NCBI GenBank assembly: GCA_964483145.1
Contig: CAZAAK010000033.1
Coordinates: 1 to 23,767, forward strand
Source: Colimorpha sp964483145
GTDB lineage: Bacteria > Bacteroidota > Bacteroidia > Bacteroidales > P3
DNA: 23,767 nt
Reading direction: 5' to 3'
In this document: piece after piece, positions 23,691 to 23,767 of the stretch
Layout: each line of letters opens with the position of its first letter
Numbering within the stretch: the first letter of the stretch is position 1
Made by a program: the position numbers and the translations under genes
Notes under the pieces: generated by a model
What the model saw: the letters and a program-made list of their open reading frames with translations, nothing else
Database searches by the model: none
Told to the model about the DNA's origin: nothing

Positions 23691-23767
23691 TGTGCACACC
23701 CAACCTTGCATGCTATAGTACTCCCCATTTTTAGACAGGGTTAATATTCAGTTATACTCATTGTTAA

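Overview
The window looks like a chromosomal segment of a Bacteroidales bacterium. The signs are a type IX secretion regulator (PorX), BspA-type leucine-rich repeats, a DUF1573 lipid/periplasm-type protein, Bacteroidetes-type promoters (TTG, about 19 nt, TAnnTTTG) and a MarC gene next to an MBOAT/SGNH O-acetylation pair. All genes but one hydrolase and one tRNA lie on the minus strand, so transcription runs mostly right to left. I could run no database search; family names come from motifs I can see.

Left part (79-5622, minus): marC, MBOAT O-acyltransferase, SGNH/AlgX-like partner, a small secreted LRR protein, a YhcH-family protein and aldose 1-epimerase. The spacing is tight enough for one or two operons: export/acetylation of a glycan first, sugar handling last. 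A structured leader lies ahead of marC, and divergent promoters separate it from a plus-strand YqiA-like hydrolase (5922-6488), which converges on a GreA/GreB-like gene (6545-7021).

Middle part (7022-8019) has no convincing gene but holds an unusual iterated inverted array with an exact 11-bp period (7449-7554) and two terminators for the aminotransferase gene that follows. Then come housekeeping genes: PLP aminotransferase, DUF1573 protein, Mfd, PorX, and a plus-strand initiator tRNA with a textbook promoter and terminator.

Right part (15633-23252, minus) is the most interesting. It is one apparent operon starting from a promoter near 23393: a J-domain-like protein gene (cut by one in-frame TAG where a Trp codon is expected), a glycine-rich membrane ORF with no ATG, a membrane-anchored coiled-coil protein with a GrpE-like cytoplasmic head, a divergent 829-residue Hsp70 with an extra beta-rich insert, a fusion of a degenerate protein kinase with an AAA+ ATPase, and a TerB-like protein. 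I infer a dedicated, membrane-tethered Hsp70 chaperone machine with its own exchange factor, J-like partner, unfoldase and kinase-like sensor. The individual families are known; I know of no described system of this composition.

The right end (23253-23767) carries the operon promoter and, on the plus strand, a possible small structured RNA ending in a strong terminator.
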